In this document: positions 32,558 to 40,680 of the stretch, piece by piece
How the letters are laid out: every line of letters starts with the position of its first letter
Position numbering within the stretch: the stretch's first letter is position 1
DNA from: JAHBXE01 sp044222195
GTDB lineage: Bacteria > Planctomycetota > Phycisphaerae > Phycisphaerales > UBA1924
Direction: 5' to 3'
Length of the DNA: 64,000 nt
NCBI GenBank assembly: GCA_044222195.1
Contig: JBGANS010000005.1
Span: 186,001 to 250,000 of the forward strand
Notes under the pieces: model-generated
Seen by the model: only the letters and a program-made list of their open reading frames with translations
The model's database searches: none
Told to the model about the DNA's origin: nothing
Program-made: the position numbers and the translations under genes

Positions 32558-33148
32558 ATGTTCCCGATCGACAAGCTCAATCTCGAGAAGTGGATCCGTG
32601 AGAATCGCAGGCACCTGAAGCCGCCGGTGTCGAACCGGCAGCTGTTTGTGGATGCGAAGGATGTCATCGTGTTCGTGTCGGGCGGGCCGAACACGCGCAA
32701 CGACTTTCACGTGAACCCGACGGAGGAGCTGTTCTACCAGGTGAAGGGCGACATAGCGGTGCGGGTGCGGCCGCTGGATGGGAGCAAGCCGCGAGATGTA
32801 GTGATCAAAGAAGGGGAGCTGTATCTGCTGCCGCGCTGGGTGCCGCATCGGCCGCAGCGGCCGGCGGGGACGGTGGGACTGATCATGGAGTTTCCTCGCG
32901 GCGTCGATGCCAAGGGCCGGCCGCAGAAGGATGGGCTGCGGTGGTATTGCCCGAAGTGCGATGCGCTGGTGCACGAGGCGAAGTGGGTGCTCAAGAAGAT
33001 AGATCGCGACTTGAAGATCATCATGGAAGCGTTCTGGGGCGGGCCGGAGAAACGGAGAACGTGCCGCGAGTGCGGGTATGTGATTCAGAAGGCGGGCGCG
33101 ATCACGCTGGACAAGGGGAAAGTGAAGGCGGCGGGGAAACGCCGATGA
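32558..33148 (+). CDS. nbaC: 3-hydroxyanthranilate 3,4-dioxygenase
   Basis: 196 residues from ATG 32558, with CAGGAG 5 bases upstream. Opens the ring of 3-hydroxyanthranilate to give 2-amino-3-carboxymuconate semialdehyde. The cupin motif GGPNTRNDFHVNPTEELFYQ supplies iron ligands His51 and Glu57, with His97 in LPRWVPHRPQRP as the third. A second metal site typical of bacterial enzymes is seen at the C-terminus: Cys131/Cys134 (YCPKCD) and Cys169/Cys172 (CRECGY), a rubredoxin-like four-Cys site. First gene of the kynurenine cluster; its stop overlaps the next start (ATGA). Confidence 0.94.
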   Translation: MFPIDKLNLEKWIRENRRHLKPPVSNRQLFVDAKDVIVFVSGGPNTRNDFHVNPTEELFYQVKGDIAVRVRPLDGSKPRDVVIKEGELYLLPRWVPHRPQRPAGTVGLIMEFPRGVDAKGRPQKDGLRWYCPKCDALVHEAKWVLKKIDRDLKIIMEAFWGGPEKRRTCRECGYVIQKAGAITLDKGKVKAAGKRR

Positions 33149-33441
33149 ACCGCATCCGGGCGGTGCTGTGTGTGGGGCTTGGGTTGGCGCTGGTCGGCGT
33201 GGCGGTGGGCCTGCTGTACATGGATGTGCGAGAGCACGAGGCGGTTCACCTGTTGGTTCAGGCGAAGGACACCGGAACGACGACGGAGCAGAAGACCGCC
33301 GCGGCGCAGGCATGGCAGAAGAGCGACCGGGTGATCAAGGCGATGTTCGCGGGTGCGAGCGGGGCGGCGCTGGTGGGGATGGGGCTGATGCTGTTTGCGT
33401 TTGAGATGAGGGCGTTCCGAAGGGAAGGGCTGGCGCGATGA
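33145..33441 (+). CDS. Small two-TM membrane protein
   Basis: 98 residues. Two hydrophobic segments, about 5-24 (VLCVGLGLALVGVAVGLLY) and about 66-86 (AGASGAALVGMGLMLFAFEM), flank a polar, Ala/Gln-rich middle. No family recognised. It overlaps the dioxygenase stop by 4 bp and the next start by 4 bp, so it is clearly part of that translational chain. Its role in or near the kynurenine pathway is unknown. Confidence 0.65.
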   Translation: MNRIRAVLCVGLGLALVGVAVGLLYMDVREHEAVHLLVQAKDTGTTTEQKTAAAQAWQKSDRVIKAMFAGASGAALVGMGLMLFAFEMRAFRREGLAR

Positions 33442-34586
33442 ACAGGATCAAGGCGATGGCCGCGGCGACTCTGGCGTTTGGCCAGTTCGCGAGTGCACAG
33501 GAGGCGGCTCTTCAAAAGTCGATTCAAGTGCGCATCGTGGATGAAAAGGGCGCGCCGGTCGAGGGAGCCGAGGTCGGCTCGATGGCATTCAACTCGGGGC
33601 AGGGCAGCGAGGCGAAGAAGCTGAGCCTGGGTTTTTATGGCGAACGAAATGAGCCCATGCACGCATCCGACGGGCGCGGCAGGGTGATGGTGGATCCGAA
33701 GTGGGTGTTCTACAGCGCCGATGACACTCACGCTCAGTCGCTCATAGCGTGGACGCCGGACATGGCACAAGTGGGCTTTCTCAAGGTCACACCTGGCGAT
33801 GCCGGGCGAGAAATGGAACTCAAGGTGGCTCCGGTGTGCCGCGTCACCGTGAAGCTGGCGAGCACTGGGCTGACGGATCTGAATCGGAAGCTCACGTGGT
33901 CGAATGTGTACGTGTACTGGAACGACACGCGGCCGATCGGGCGAGATTCGACGACGGGCGTGCACGAGTTCTTTCTTCCGCCGGGCGAGTACAAGCTCTA
34001 TGCGTATGGGCGCGACACGTACACGGAGCAGCCCGAGTTGAAGATCGAGGCCGGCGAGAAGGAGAAAACGATTGAGGTGAATCTGGCGCCGGATCGCCTG
34101 GTGCAGCTCATCGGGAAGCCGGCGCCGGAGCTCGCGAAGATCAAGGGATGGAAGAATGGGAAGCCGGTGACGCTGGCGGAGCTCAAGGGCAAAGTTGTTC
34201 TGCTGGACTTCTGGGGGTACTGGTGCGGGCCGTGCGTGCACTCGATGCCGGAATTGATGACTGCGCACGACAAGTACAAAGACCAAGGGCTGGTGGTGAT
34301 CGCGGTTCATGACGACTCGGTGGAGAGCATTGCGGAGATGGACCAGAGACTCGAGAAGGTGCGGGCGGAGATCTGGAAGGGTCGGGACATGCCGTTCCTG
34401 GTGGCGCTTGATGGGGGAGGGGAAACGAGAGTCGAGGGGCGGAAAGGAACGGCTCGCGGGGCGACGACCGCGGCCTACGGGATCAACTCGTTTCCGACGA
34501 CTGTGCTGATTGATCGGGAGGGGAACGTGGTGGGGCGGATCAATGTCAAGGAGAGCGGGGCGCTCGAGAAGGCGATGGGGAAGTGA
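33438..34586 (+). CDS. Secreted TlpA-like thioredoxin-fold protein
   Basis: 382 residues. Signal peptide MNRIKAMAAATLAFGQFASAQ. Residues about 25-215 are beta-rich, resembling carboxypeptidase-regulatory-like modules (VRIVDEKGAPVEGAEVGSM, FFLPPGEYKLYAYG). Residues about 225-382 are a TlpA/AhpC-TSA fold with WGYWCGPCVHSMPE (Cys263, Cys266) and the cis-Pro segment GINSFPTTVLIDREGN. It likely acts as an extracytoplasmic thiol-disulfide oxidoreductase. It overlaps the preceding small membrane gene by 4 bp. Its presence in a kynurenine catabolic cluster has no obvious pathway reason. Confidence 0.8.
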   Translation: MNRIKAMAAATLAFGQFASAQEAALQKSIQVRIVDEKGAPVEGAEVGSMAFNSGQGSEAKKLSLGFYGERNEPMHASDGRGRVMVDPKWVFYSADDTHAQSLIAWTPDMAQVGFLKVTPGDAGREMELKVAPVCRVTVKLASTGLTDLNRKLTWSNVYVYWNDTRPIGRDSTTGVHEFFLPPGEYKLYAYGRDTYTEQPELKIEAGEKEKTIEVNLAPDRLVQLIGKPAPELAKIKGWKNGKPVTLAELKGKVVLLDFWGYWCGPCVHSMPELMTAHDKYKDQGLVVIAVHDDSVESIAEMDQRLEKVRAEIWKGRDMPFLVALDGGGETRVEGRKGTARGATTAAYGINSFPTTVLIDREGNVVGRINVKESGALEKAMGK

Positions 34587-34594
34587 AGAGATTT

Positions 34595-35173
34595 ACCACG
34601 GAGAGCACAGAGAAGCACAGAGCGGAGAAGCCCTGAGGGGGAAGGACCAAAGCGAAGAAACCAGCGTGGTGAAGACGAAGGGCAGTGAGGGCCAAGGGCG
34701 GAGAGGACTAGAGCGGAGAAGACCAGAGCGGAGAAGACATGGATCAGACGGACAAGTACTTACATGCGGCGTTGACCGGAAAGATCATCGGCGCGGCGAT
34801 CGAAGTGCACGAGGCGCTGGGGCCAGGGCTGCTGGAGTCTGCTTATGAGGCCTGCCTGTGTCATGAGCTGGTAGCGCGCGGATTGTGTGTGGAGCGTCAG
34901 GTCGCCCTGCCCGTCATGTATCGAGGGCAGCAGGTCGACTGCGCTTTCCGGATGGACATCGTCGTGGAGGGAGCGGTTGTGGTCGAAATCAAGTCTGTGG
35001 AAGCAATCGCGCCGATTCATGAAGCTCAACTGATGACCTACCTCAAGCTGTCGGGTCTGCGCGTCGGCCTCTTGATGAACTTCAACGTTCGGATTTTGAA
35101 GGAAGGTATCGTTCGTCGCGTTGTGTAGCCGTATTCCTGGTTCTGCTCTGTGTTGCTCTGTGCTCTCTGTGGT
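34595..35173. mobile_element. Inverted-repeat-flanked GxxExxY cassette
   Basis: A 29-bp sequence at 34595-34623 (ACCACGGAGAGCACAGAG...) recurs inverted at 35145-35173 with 26 of 29 positions identical. The interior holds one GxxExxY gene and a purine-rich leader with degenerate copies of AGAGCGGAGAAG (for example around 34621 and 34711-34738). GxxExxY genes flanked by this kind of CACAGAGAGCACAGAG sequence recur in many bacteria, so the block looks like a small mobile or repeat-borne unit. No transposase or target duplication was seen, so its means of movement is unknown. Confidence 0.6.
34739..35128 (+). CDS. GxxExxY family protein
   Basis: 129 residues. Contains the name-giving motif GPGLLESAYE (residues about 28-37), the VERQVALPVMYRGQQVDCAFRMD strand pair and VVVEIKSVEAIAPIHEAQLMTYLKL. 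The E-x-K strand resembles PD-(D/E)xK nuclease folds, the suggested fold for this family. Function is unproven; a nuclease-related role is the usual hypothesis. GGAG lies 5 bases before the ATG. It sits between inverted repeats inside the kynurenine cluster. Confidence 0.85.
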   Translation: MDQTDKYLHAALTGKIIGAAIEVHEALGPGLLESAYEACLCHELVARGLCVERQVALPVMYRGQQVDCAFRMDIVVEGAVVVEIKSVEAIAPIHEAQLMTYLKLSGLRVGLLMNFNVRILKEGIVRRVV

Positions 35174-35180
35174 GAGCCTC

Positions 35181-36245
35181 TTGAAGATCGACCTGCACAC
35201 ACACATTCTCCCGCAGCGCTGGCCTGACTGGACGAAGAAGTCCGGGTATCACGGGTGGGTGGCGCTGGATCATCACGGGCCGGGGTGCGCGCGGATGATG
35301 CAGTCGGAAGCGGATGGGAGGCATCGATTTTTCCGTGATGTGAAGAGCAACTTGTGGGAACCCGCAGCGCGGATGGCGGAGATGGACGCCGCGGGCGTGA
35401 CGATGCAGGTGCTGAGCACGGTGCCGGTGATGTTCAGCTACTGGGCGAGGGCGCGGGATGCGCTGGACCTGGCGAGACTGCTCAATGATCACATCGCGGG
35501 AGTGTGCCGCGGCGCGCCGGATCGATTCGCGGGGCTGGGCACGATCCCGATGCAGGATCCGGACCTGGCGATTGGCGAGTTGGAACGGTGTGTGCGGGAC
35601 CTTGGACTCGCGGGCGTGCAGATCGGGAGCCATATCGAGCGGCGGGATGACGGGCGCGAACTTCTCGACTGGAATCTGTCGGAGCCGGAGTTGTTCCCGG
35701 TGTTCGCCGCCGCGGCGAGGCTGGGGGCGTGCGTGTTTGTGCATCCGTGGGACATGATGGGCAGCTCGCAGATGAGCAAGTACTGGCTGCCGTGGCTGGT
35801 GGGAATGCCGGCGGAATCGTCGAGGGCGATCTGCTCGGTAATCTTCGGGGGTGTGCTGGAGCGGTTGCCAAACTTGCGGATCGCGTTTGCGCACGGGGGC
35901 GGGTCATTCCCGGGGACAATCGGGCGGATCGCGCACGGGTGGGAGGTCCGTCCGGACTTGTGTGCACCGGATTGCCGGAACAATCCGCGCGAGTACATTG
36001 CCAAGGATGGGCGGCCGGCGAAGTTCTATGTGGATTCGCTGGTCCACGATGAGCGGGTGCTGCGGATGTTGATGGAGGTGATGGGGGAGGAGCGGATTGC
36101 GCTGGGGTCGGATTATCCGTTCCCGCTGGGTGAGGATGCGCCGGGGGCGTTGATCGAGGCGATGAAACTGGATCGGGCGGCGGCGGAAAGACTGCTTGCG
36201 GGAACCGCCCGCGAGTTTCTCGGCCTGGGCGCAGGCCGTGTGTGA
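35181..36245 (+). CDS. nbaD: 2-amino-3-carboxymuconate-6-semialdehyde decarboxylase (ACMSD)
   Basis: 354 residues from a proposed TTG start at 35181, giving MKIDLHTHILPQRWPDW, which matches the usual N-terminus of the family; GTGs at 35169 and 35172 are alternatives. ACMSD removes the carboxyl group and diverts the ring-cleavage product away from quinolinate and NAD. Metal and catalytic motifs are His6-x-His8 at the start, FVHPWDMMGSSQMSKYWLPW in the middle (the His and the WLPWLVGMP loop are diagnostic), IAFAHGGGSFPG, and ALGSDYPFPLGE with the late Asp. It follows the GxxExxY inverted repeat directly, which explains the lack of a normal ATG. Confidence 0.92.
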   Translation: MKIDLHTHILPQRWPDWTKKSGYHGWVALDHHGPGCARMMQSEADGRHRFFRDVKSNLWEPAARMAEMDAAGVTMQVLSTVPVMFSYWARARDALDLARLLNDHIAGVCRGAPDRFAGLGTIPMQDPDLAIGELERCVRDLGLAGVQIGSHIERRDDGRELLDWNLSEPELFPVFAAAARLGACVFVHPWDMMGSSQMSKYWLPWLVGMPAESSRAICSVIFGGVLERLPNLRIAFAHGGGSFPGTIGRIAHGWEVRPDLCAPDCRNNPREYIAKDGRPAKFYVDSLVHDERVLRMLMEVMGEERIALGSDYPFPLGEDAPGALIEAMKLDRAAAERLLAGTAREFLGLGAGRV

Positions 36246-36286
36246 AGCGGTTGTGATGGGGTCCTCTGGCACTGAAAGGTTCTGGC

Positions 36287-36856
36287 ATGTTCACCGCACT
36301 CGTGGTCATGGCGTCGTTGATGGGTTCTCCCTCGCCCGCGCCGGTGCTTGAAGCTCAACCCGAGCGAGCGCAGGCGCCCGGGGTGGCGGCCCAGGTGGAG
36401 GCGATGAAGAAGATCGGCTGGATGGCGGGTGATTGGGAAGGGGAGGCGAAGTACGACACGGGGCGCGGGGGCGAAGGCGCGTGGATGACGATCCGTCAGA
36501 GTGAGGTGGTGCGGATGAAGCTCGCAGGCCGGGTGATGCTGGTCGAAGGGACCGGGCGTGCGAAGGGGCAGGGGGGCGAAGAACGCGTGGTATTTGAAGC
36601 CCTCGCGACGGTCTCGTACGACCCGGAGAGCAAGCAGTACAAAATGCGTGCGTTCGGACCCGAGGGCGCTGTGGACCCCACGTTCGAAGTCGGCGAGAAG
36701 TCGATCGTCTGGGGGTTTACGACGCGGATGGGGATGTCGAGGTACACGATCAAGGTCGACGAACAGGGGCGGTGGGTGGAGGTCGGGGAACGGTCCGGTG
36801 ATGAGGGAAAGACGTGGAAGAAGTTCGTCGAGATGACCCTCGAAAAGAAGAAGTAG
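36287..36856 (+). CDS. Secreted lipocalin-like protein (DUF1579-like)
   Basis: 189 residues with a short export-type N-terminus (MFTALVVMASLMGSPSPAP). The segment MKKIGWMAGDWEGEAKYDTG resembles the 'lGtWeG' start of DUF1579 and related lipocalin-like domains, followed by alternating strands (GRVMLVEGTGRAKGQ, VVFEALATVSYDPESKQYKM) and a late RSGDEGKTWKKFVEMTLEK. Function unknown. It lies between ACMSD and kynureninase, all in the same direction, 41 bp after ACMSD. Confidence 0.65.
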   Translation: MFTALVVMASLMGSPSPAPVLEAQPERAQAPGVAAQVEAMKKIGWMAGDWEGEAKYDTGRGGEGAWMTIRQSEVVRMKLAGRVMLVEGTGRAKGQGGEERVVFEALATVSYDPESKQYKMRAFGPEGAVDPTFEVGEKSIVWGFTTRMGMSRYTIKVDEQGRWVEVGERSGDEGKTWKKFVEMTLEKKK

Positions 36857-36910
36857 GACGCGGAGTGCGGCGGTTCTTGGCGATAGTGGAGCATCGGGTA
36901 CGATGCGGGC

Positions 36911-38200
36911 ATGGTCCAGTACCGTGACGATGAAGCCTTTGCTCGCGAGATGGACGCGGCGGATCCGCTGCGGTCGTTCCGTGGGGAGTTTCTGTTTCCC
37001 GAGGCCAGGAGCGGTGAGCCGGTCTATCTCACGGGAAACTCGCTGGGATTGCAGGCGCGGGCCACGCGCGGGCTGATCGAGCAGGAACTGGACGATTGGG
37101 CGAGGCTGGCCGTCGATGCGCACCTGGATGGGCGGAACCCGTGGCTGCCGTACCACGAGCAGTTCCGCGGGCCGATGGGGCGGGTAGTGGGGGCCCTGCC
37201 GCACGAAGTGGTGATGATGAACAGTTTGACGGTGAACCTGCACCTCCTGATGGTGTCGTTCTATCGCCCGACAAAGGAGCGGTTCAAGATCGTGATCGAG
37301 GACTCGGCGTTCCCTTCGGACTCGTACGCCGTGGCGAGCCAGGTTTCGTTTCACGGGTTTGATCCCGCGGCGGGCGTAGTCCGATTGAAGCCGCGTGAGG
37401 GTGAATACACGCTGCGGACGGAGGATGTGCTTGCGGTACTGGAGCAAGAGGGGAAGTCGGTTGCGCTGGTGCTGTTGGGCGCTGTGAACTATCTGACGGG
37501 CCAGTGGTTTGAGATGGAGCGGATCACGGCGGCGGCGAAGAAGCTTGGGTGCGTGGTGGGGTGGGACCTGGCGCACGCGGCGGGGAACGTGCCGGTTCGG
37601 CTGCATGACTGGAATGTCGACTTCGCGGCGTGGTGCACGTACAAGTACCTGAACTCGGGGCCGGGGGCGGTGGCGGGGGCGTTTGTGCATGAGAGGCATA
37701 CGGCGCAGCGAGACAGCGGGACAGCGAAACAGGGAGAGCTGAAGAGGTTTGCGGGATGGTGGGGGAATGACCCTGCGACTCGGTTCAAAATGGGACCGGA
37801 GTTTGTGCCGGTGGCGTCGGCGGATGCGTGGCAGCTTTCAAACCCGCCGATATTGGCGCTCGCCCCGGTCAAGGCGTCGCTGGACGTTTTCGATCGGGCG
37901 GGGATGAGCGCGATCCGGGAAAAGTCGCTGAAGCTGACGGGGTACATGGAGTTCCTGATTGAGAAGTGGTGTGGGGGGAAGGTGAAGAGTTTGACGCCGC
38001 GGGATACGGGGCAGCGGGGCGCGCAGTTGTCGCTCGTGGTGCCGGGAGCGGGCAGGGCGATCGAAAAGAAACTGCACGAGCGGGGTGTATGGGTGGACTA
38101 CCGGGAGCCGGATGTGTTTCGAGCGGCGCCGACGGGGTTGTACAACTCGTTTGGGGATGTGCGGCGGTTTGTGAGCATTCTGCGCGAGGTTGTTGGGTAG
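36911..38200 (+). CDS. kynU: Kynureninase
   Basis: 429 residues, a PLP fold-type I enzyme that cleaves 3-hydroxykynurenine to 3-hydroxyanthranilate and alanine. Motifs are VYLTGNSLGLQ near residue 40, the GWDLAHAAGNVPV strand, and the PLP-lysine motif WCTYKYLNSGPG with Lys245. The segment after FVHERH carries about ten extra residues (Gln266-Lys273 and neighbours) before RFAGWWGND, encoded by three tandem 8-bp repeats; other kynureninases go straight from VHERH to the GWWG motif. The C-terminal domain is complete. It follows the lipocalin-like gene by 54 bp and precedes the KMO fusion by 6 bp. Confidence 0.94.
   Translation: MVQYRDDEAFAREMDAADPLRSFRGEFLFPEARSGEPVYLTGNSLGLQARATRGLIEQELDDWARLAVDAHLDGRNPWLPYHEQFRGPMGRVVGALPHEVVMMNSLTVNLHLLMVSFYRPTKERFKIVIEDSAFPSDSYAVASQVSFHGFDPAAGVVRLKPREGEYTLRTEDVLAVLEQEGKSVALVLLGAVNYLTGQWFEMERITAAAKKLGCVVGWDLAHAAGNVPVRLHDWNVDFAAWCTYKYLNSGPGAVAGAFVHERHTAQRDSGTAKQGELKRFAGWWGNDPATRFKMGPEFVPVASADAWQLSNPPILALAPVKASLDVFDRAGMSAIREKSLKLTGYMEFLIEKWCGGKVKSLTPRDTGQRGAQLSLVVPGAGRAIEKKLHERGVWVDYREPDVFRAAPTGLYNSFGDVRRFVSILREVVG
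37706..37729 (+). repeat. Three tandem 8-bp repeats inside kynU
   Basis: CAGCGAGA, CAGCGGGA and CAGCGAAA follow each other without gaps and add Gln-Arg-Asp-Ser-Gly-Thr-Ala-Lys in frame, next to the PLP-domain loop. The unit resembles the 8-bp repeat in the neighbouring monooxygenase gene. Confidence 0.75.
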
Positions 38201-38206
38201 ATCGGT

Positions 38207-40267
38207 ATGACGCGAACAGCGGTCATCGTGGGGAATGGCTTGGCGGGGCCGCTGCTGGCGGTGCTGCTGGCGCGCGATGGATGGCGGGTGAAGTTGTTCG
38301 AGCGGCGGGGAGACCCGCGGGCCCACGGCTATGTCGGCGGGCGGTCGATCAACCTGGCGCTCTCGGCGCGGGGGCTGGCCGGCCTGGCCGCGGCGGGGCT
38401 GGATGGAGTCGTCCGCGAGCGGGACATCATCTCGATGCCAGGGCGGATGATTCACGCGCGGGATGGAACGCTGACATTCCAGCCGTACAGCAAGGATTCG
38501 CGCGAGGCGATCAACTCGGTGTCGCGGGGCGGGTTGAGTTTGACGCTGATACAGGCGGCCGCGGCGATACCGGGCGTGGAGGTCGTGTTCGATCACATGT
38601 GCGTGGATGCGGATGTGACGGCGGGGACCGGGGTGTTCAGGAGGGCGGACAGTTCAGAGGTTCGCGTGCACGGGGACTTGCTCATAGGGGCGGATGGCGC
38701 ATTCTCGGCGGTTCGCGGGGCGATGCAGAAGACGGACCGGTTTGAGTACAGCCAGTCGTACCTGGGGCATGGGTACAAAGAACTGCACATACCGGCAGTG
38801 ACGCAGCGACGGAGTGACGCAGTGACGCAGCGGGCGGAGGTTGATCGCGAGTTGTTCGCGATGGAGCCTCATGCGCTGCATATCTGGCCTCGGGGCGGGG
38901 CGATGATGATCGCGCTGCCGAACCGGGATGGATCGTTCACGTGCACGCTGTTCTGGCCGTTTGAGGGGGAGCATTCGTTTGGGAACGTGGGGAGTGAGGC
39001 GGAGGTGAACGCGTGGTTCCGCGAGCAGTACGCGGATGCGGTGCCGTTGATGCCGACGCTGGCCACGGACTTCATGCGGAATCCGACGAGTTCGCTGGTG
39101 ACGGTGCGGTGCTTCCCGTGGCAGGTGCAGGGAAAGACGGTGCTGGTGGGGGACGCCGCGCATGCGATCGTGCCGTTCTACGGGCAGGGGATCAACTGTG
39201 GGTTCGAGGACTGCGTGGAGCTGGCGGGGTGTTTAAAGAGGCATCTTGATCAGAGTGAGGCGCTGGAGGCGTATCAGGCGGCTCGGAAGCCGAATGCGGA
39301 CGCGATCGCGGACATGGCGTTGGAGAACTTTGTCGAGATGCGGGACAAGGTTGGGCGGCCGGAGTTCCTGTATCGCAAGCGGGTCGAGCAGACGGTGCAC
39401 GCGCTCTTCGAGGGGAGGTGGACGCCGCAGTACAACCTTGTGAGCTTCTCGACGGTGCCGTATGTGGAGGCGCGGCGTCGCGGGCGGGAGCTGGATGCGG
39501 TGTTGGATGGGGTGATCGCGGCGGTGCCGGCGGCGAGAGCGGGGGGGATGGGCGAGGCGGAGTTTCGAGAGGCGGTGCGGGGGGCGGTGGGGGACAAATC
39601 GCGAATCGGAAGCCTGGGTAGCGAGGTTTCGGGCTCTGGGCTTATCGACATCACGCCGGTAATTTCGGCGCGGCTTGGAGTGTGGCCCGGGGATACGCCG
39701 GTGACTCGGGAAGTGCTGTGTGATATTGAGAAAGGCGACACGGTTACGTTGAGCACGTTGCGGGCGACGGTGCACCTCGGGGCGCATGCGGATGGGCCGA
39801 ATCACTACGGACTTGGCGCGCCGGACATTTCGAAGCAGCGGCTGGAGCACTATGTCGGGCCGTGTCATGTGATCGAGGCGCGGGTGGGGCGCGGCGCAAG
39901 GGTGCGGGTCGCGGATCTGGCGACGCCGATCAGCGATGTGAAGCATCCGCGAGTGCTGATCAAGACGGGAACGTTTCCGGATCCTCAGAAGTGGAACAGC
40001 GACTTTGCGGCGTTGACGGTGGAGCTTGTGGAGGCTCTTGCCGCCAAGGGCGTGATCACGATCGGCATCGATACTCCGAGCGTGGACTTGCAGGAGTCCA
40101 AGGCCCTGGAAGCGCACAAGGCCATCCTGAAGCACGGGATCGCGATCCTGGAGGGACTCGTGTTACGGGAGGTCGCGGTCGGAGAGTACGAGTTGATCGC
40201 GTTGCCGCTGCCGCTGGAGGGGTTTGATGCGAGCCCGGTGCGGGCGGTGCTCAGGCCGTCGCGATGA
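38207..40267 (+). CDS. Fused kynurenine 3-monooxygenase and kynurenine formamidase (KMO-KynB)
   Basis: 686 residues, much longer than a normal KMO (about 450-480). Residues 1 to about 450 are the FAD monooxygenase: VIVGNGLAGPLLAVLLARDG, GRSINLALSARG, LHIWPRGGAMMIALPN, and LVGDAAHAIVPFYGQGINCG. Residues about 477-686 are a cyclase-fold formamidase: GLIDITPVISARLGVWPGDTP, the metal motif HLGAHADGPNHY (His523, His527, Asp529, His533), and GVITIGIDTPSVDL. The short linker between them is Gly/Ala-rich. The protein would hydrolyse N-formylkynurenine and hydroxylate the resulting kynurenine. The KMO part carries an inserted repeat-derived loop near residues 197-210. Confidence 0.9.
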   Translation: MTRTAVIVGNGLAGPLLAVLLARDGWRVKLFERRGDPRAHGYVGGRSINLALSARGLAGLAAAGLDGVVRERDIISMPGRMIHARDGTLTFQPYSKDSREAINSVSRGGLSLTLIQAAAAIPGVEVVFDHMCVDADVTAGTGVFRRADSSEVRVHGDLLIGADGAFSAVRGAMQKTDRFEYSQSYLGHGYKELHIPAVTQRRSDAVTQRAEVDRELFAMEPHALHIWPRGGAMMIALPNRDGSFTCTLFWPFEGEHSFGNVGSEAEVNAWFREQYADAVPLMPTLATDFMRNPTSSLVTVRCFPWQVQGKTVLVGDAAHAIVPFYGQGINCGFEDCVELAGCLKRHLDQSEALEAYQAARKPNADAIADMALENFVEMRDKVGRPEFLYRKRVEQTVHALFEGRWTPQYNLVSFSTVPYVEARRRGRELDAVLDGVIAAVPAARAGGMGEAEFREAVRGAVGDKSRIGSLGSEVSGSGLIDITPVISARLGVWPGDTPVTREVLCDIEKGDTVTLSTLRATVHLGAHADGPNHYGLGAPDISKQRLEHYVGPCHVIEARVGRGARVRVADLATPISDVKHPRVLIKTGTFPDPQKWNSDFAALTVELVEALAAKGVITIGIDTPSVDLQESKALEAHKAILKHGIAILEGLVLREVAVGEYELIALPLPLEGFDASPVRAVLRPSR
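38795..38834 (+). repeat. Five tandem 8-bp repeats inside the KMO-KynB gene
   Basis: GCAGTGAC, GCAGCGAC, GGAGTGAC, GCAGTGAC and GCAGCGGG occur back to back. They encode two in-frame copies of Ala-Val-Thr-Gln-Arg around residues 197-210, where other KMO proteins have a shorter loop between YLGHGYKEL and LHIWPRG. Gain or loss of one 8-bp unit would shift the reading frame. Confidence 0.75.
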
Positions 40268-40679
40268 CCTTGATTTCAAAGTGAATGGGTGTGTTGCCGC
40301 CGGTCGGCAGGGCTTTGATCTCGATGGTGGTGCGGGTCGGCTGGTTCGGGCCCGCAGGGAAGAACTCGCCGTAGACGCGGTTGTAGTTGGACCAGTCGCG
40401 CTTCATGTCGGTGAGGAAGACCTGGACGTCGACGATGTTCTCCCAGCGGGAACCCGCCTCTTCGAGGATGGTCCTGATGTTCTCGAAGCAGGAACGCATT
40501 TCGGCTTCGATGGAGTAGTCGGTCAGCTTTCCCGAGGCATCCACGACAGCGCCGGGGATGTCCTTTGTGCCGCGCTTGCGCGGGCCGACGCCGGACAGGA
40601 AGAGGAGATTGCCGGCGCGGCGGGCGTGTGGGTAGGGGCCGACGGGCTCGGCGGCCTTGTCGCTGCGAATGGTTGACAT
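40251..40679 (-). CDS. RidA/YjgF family protein, probable 2-aminomuconate deaminase
   Basis: 142 residues of the RidA fold (GNLLFLSGVGPRKRGTKD, IEAEMRSCFENIRTILEEAG, VDVQVFLTDMKRDWSNYNRVY, PTRTTIEIKALPTG with the conserved Arg). In the 2-nitrobenzoate and aminophenol pathways, 2-aminomuconate deaminase is a RidA-type enzyme, and this gene follows aminomuconate semialdehyde dehydrogenase at 1 bp spacing, so that step is the best guess. A general enamine/imine deaminase role cannot be excluded. Its 3' end overlaps the KMO-KynB gene by 17 bp, convergent. Confidence 0.82.
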   Translation of the reverse strand: MSTIRSDKAAEPVGPYPHARRAGNLLFLSGVGPRKRGTKDIPGAVVDASGKLTDYSIEAEMRSCFENIRTILEEAGSRWENIVDVQVFLTDMKRDWSNYNRVYGEFFPAGPNQPTRTTIEIKALPTGGNTPIHFEIKVIATA

Positions 40680-40680
40680 G

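Noticed and set aside
37706..38834. CRISPR-like array
   Set aside because: Units are only 8 bp, have no spacers and lie inside coding frames.
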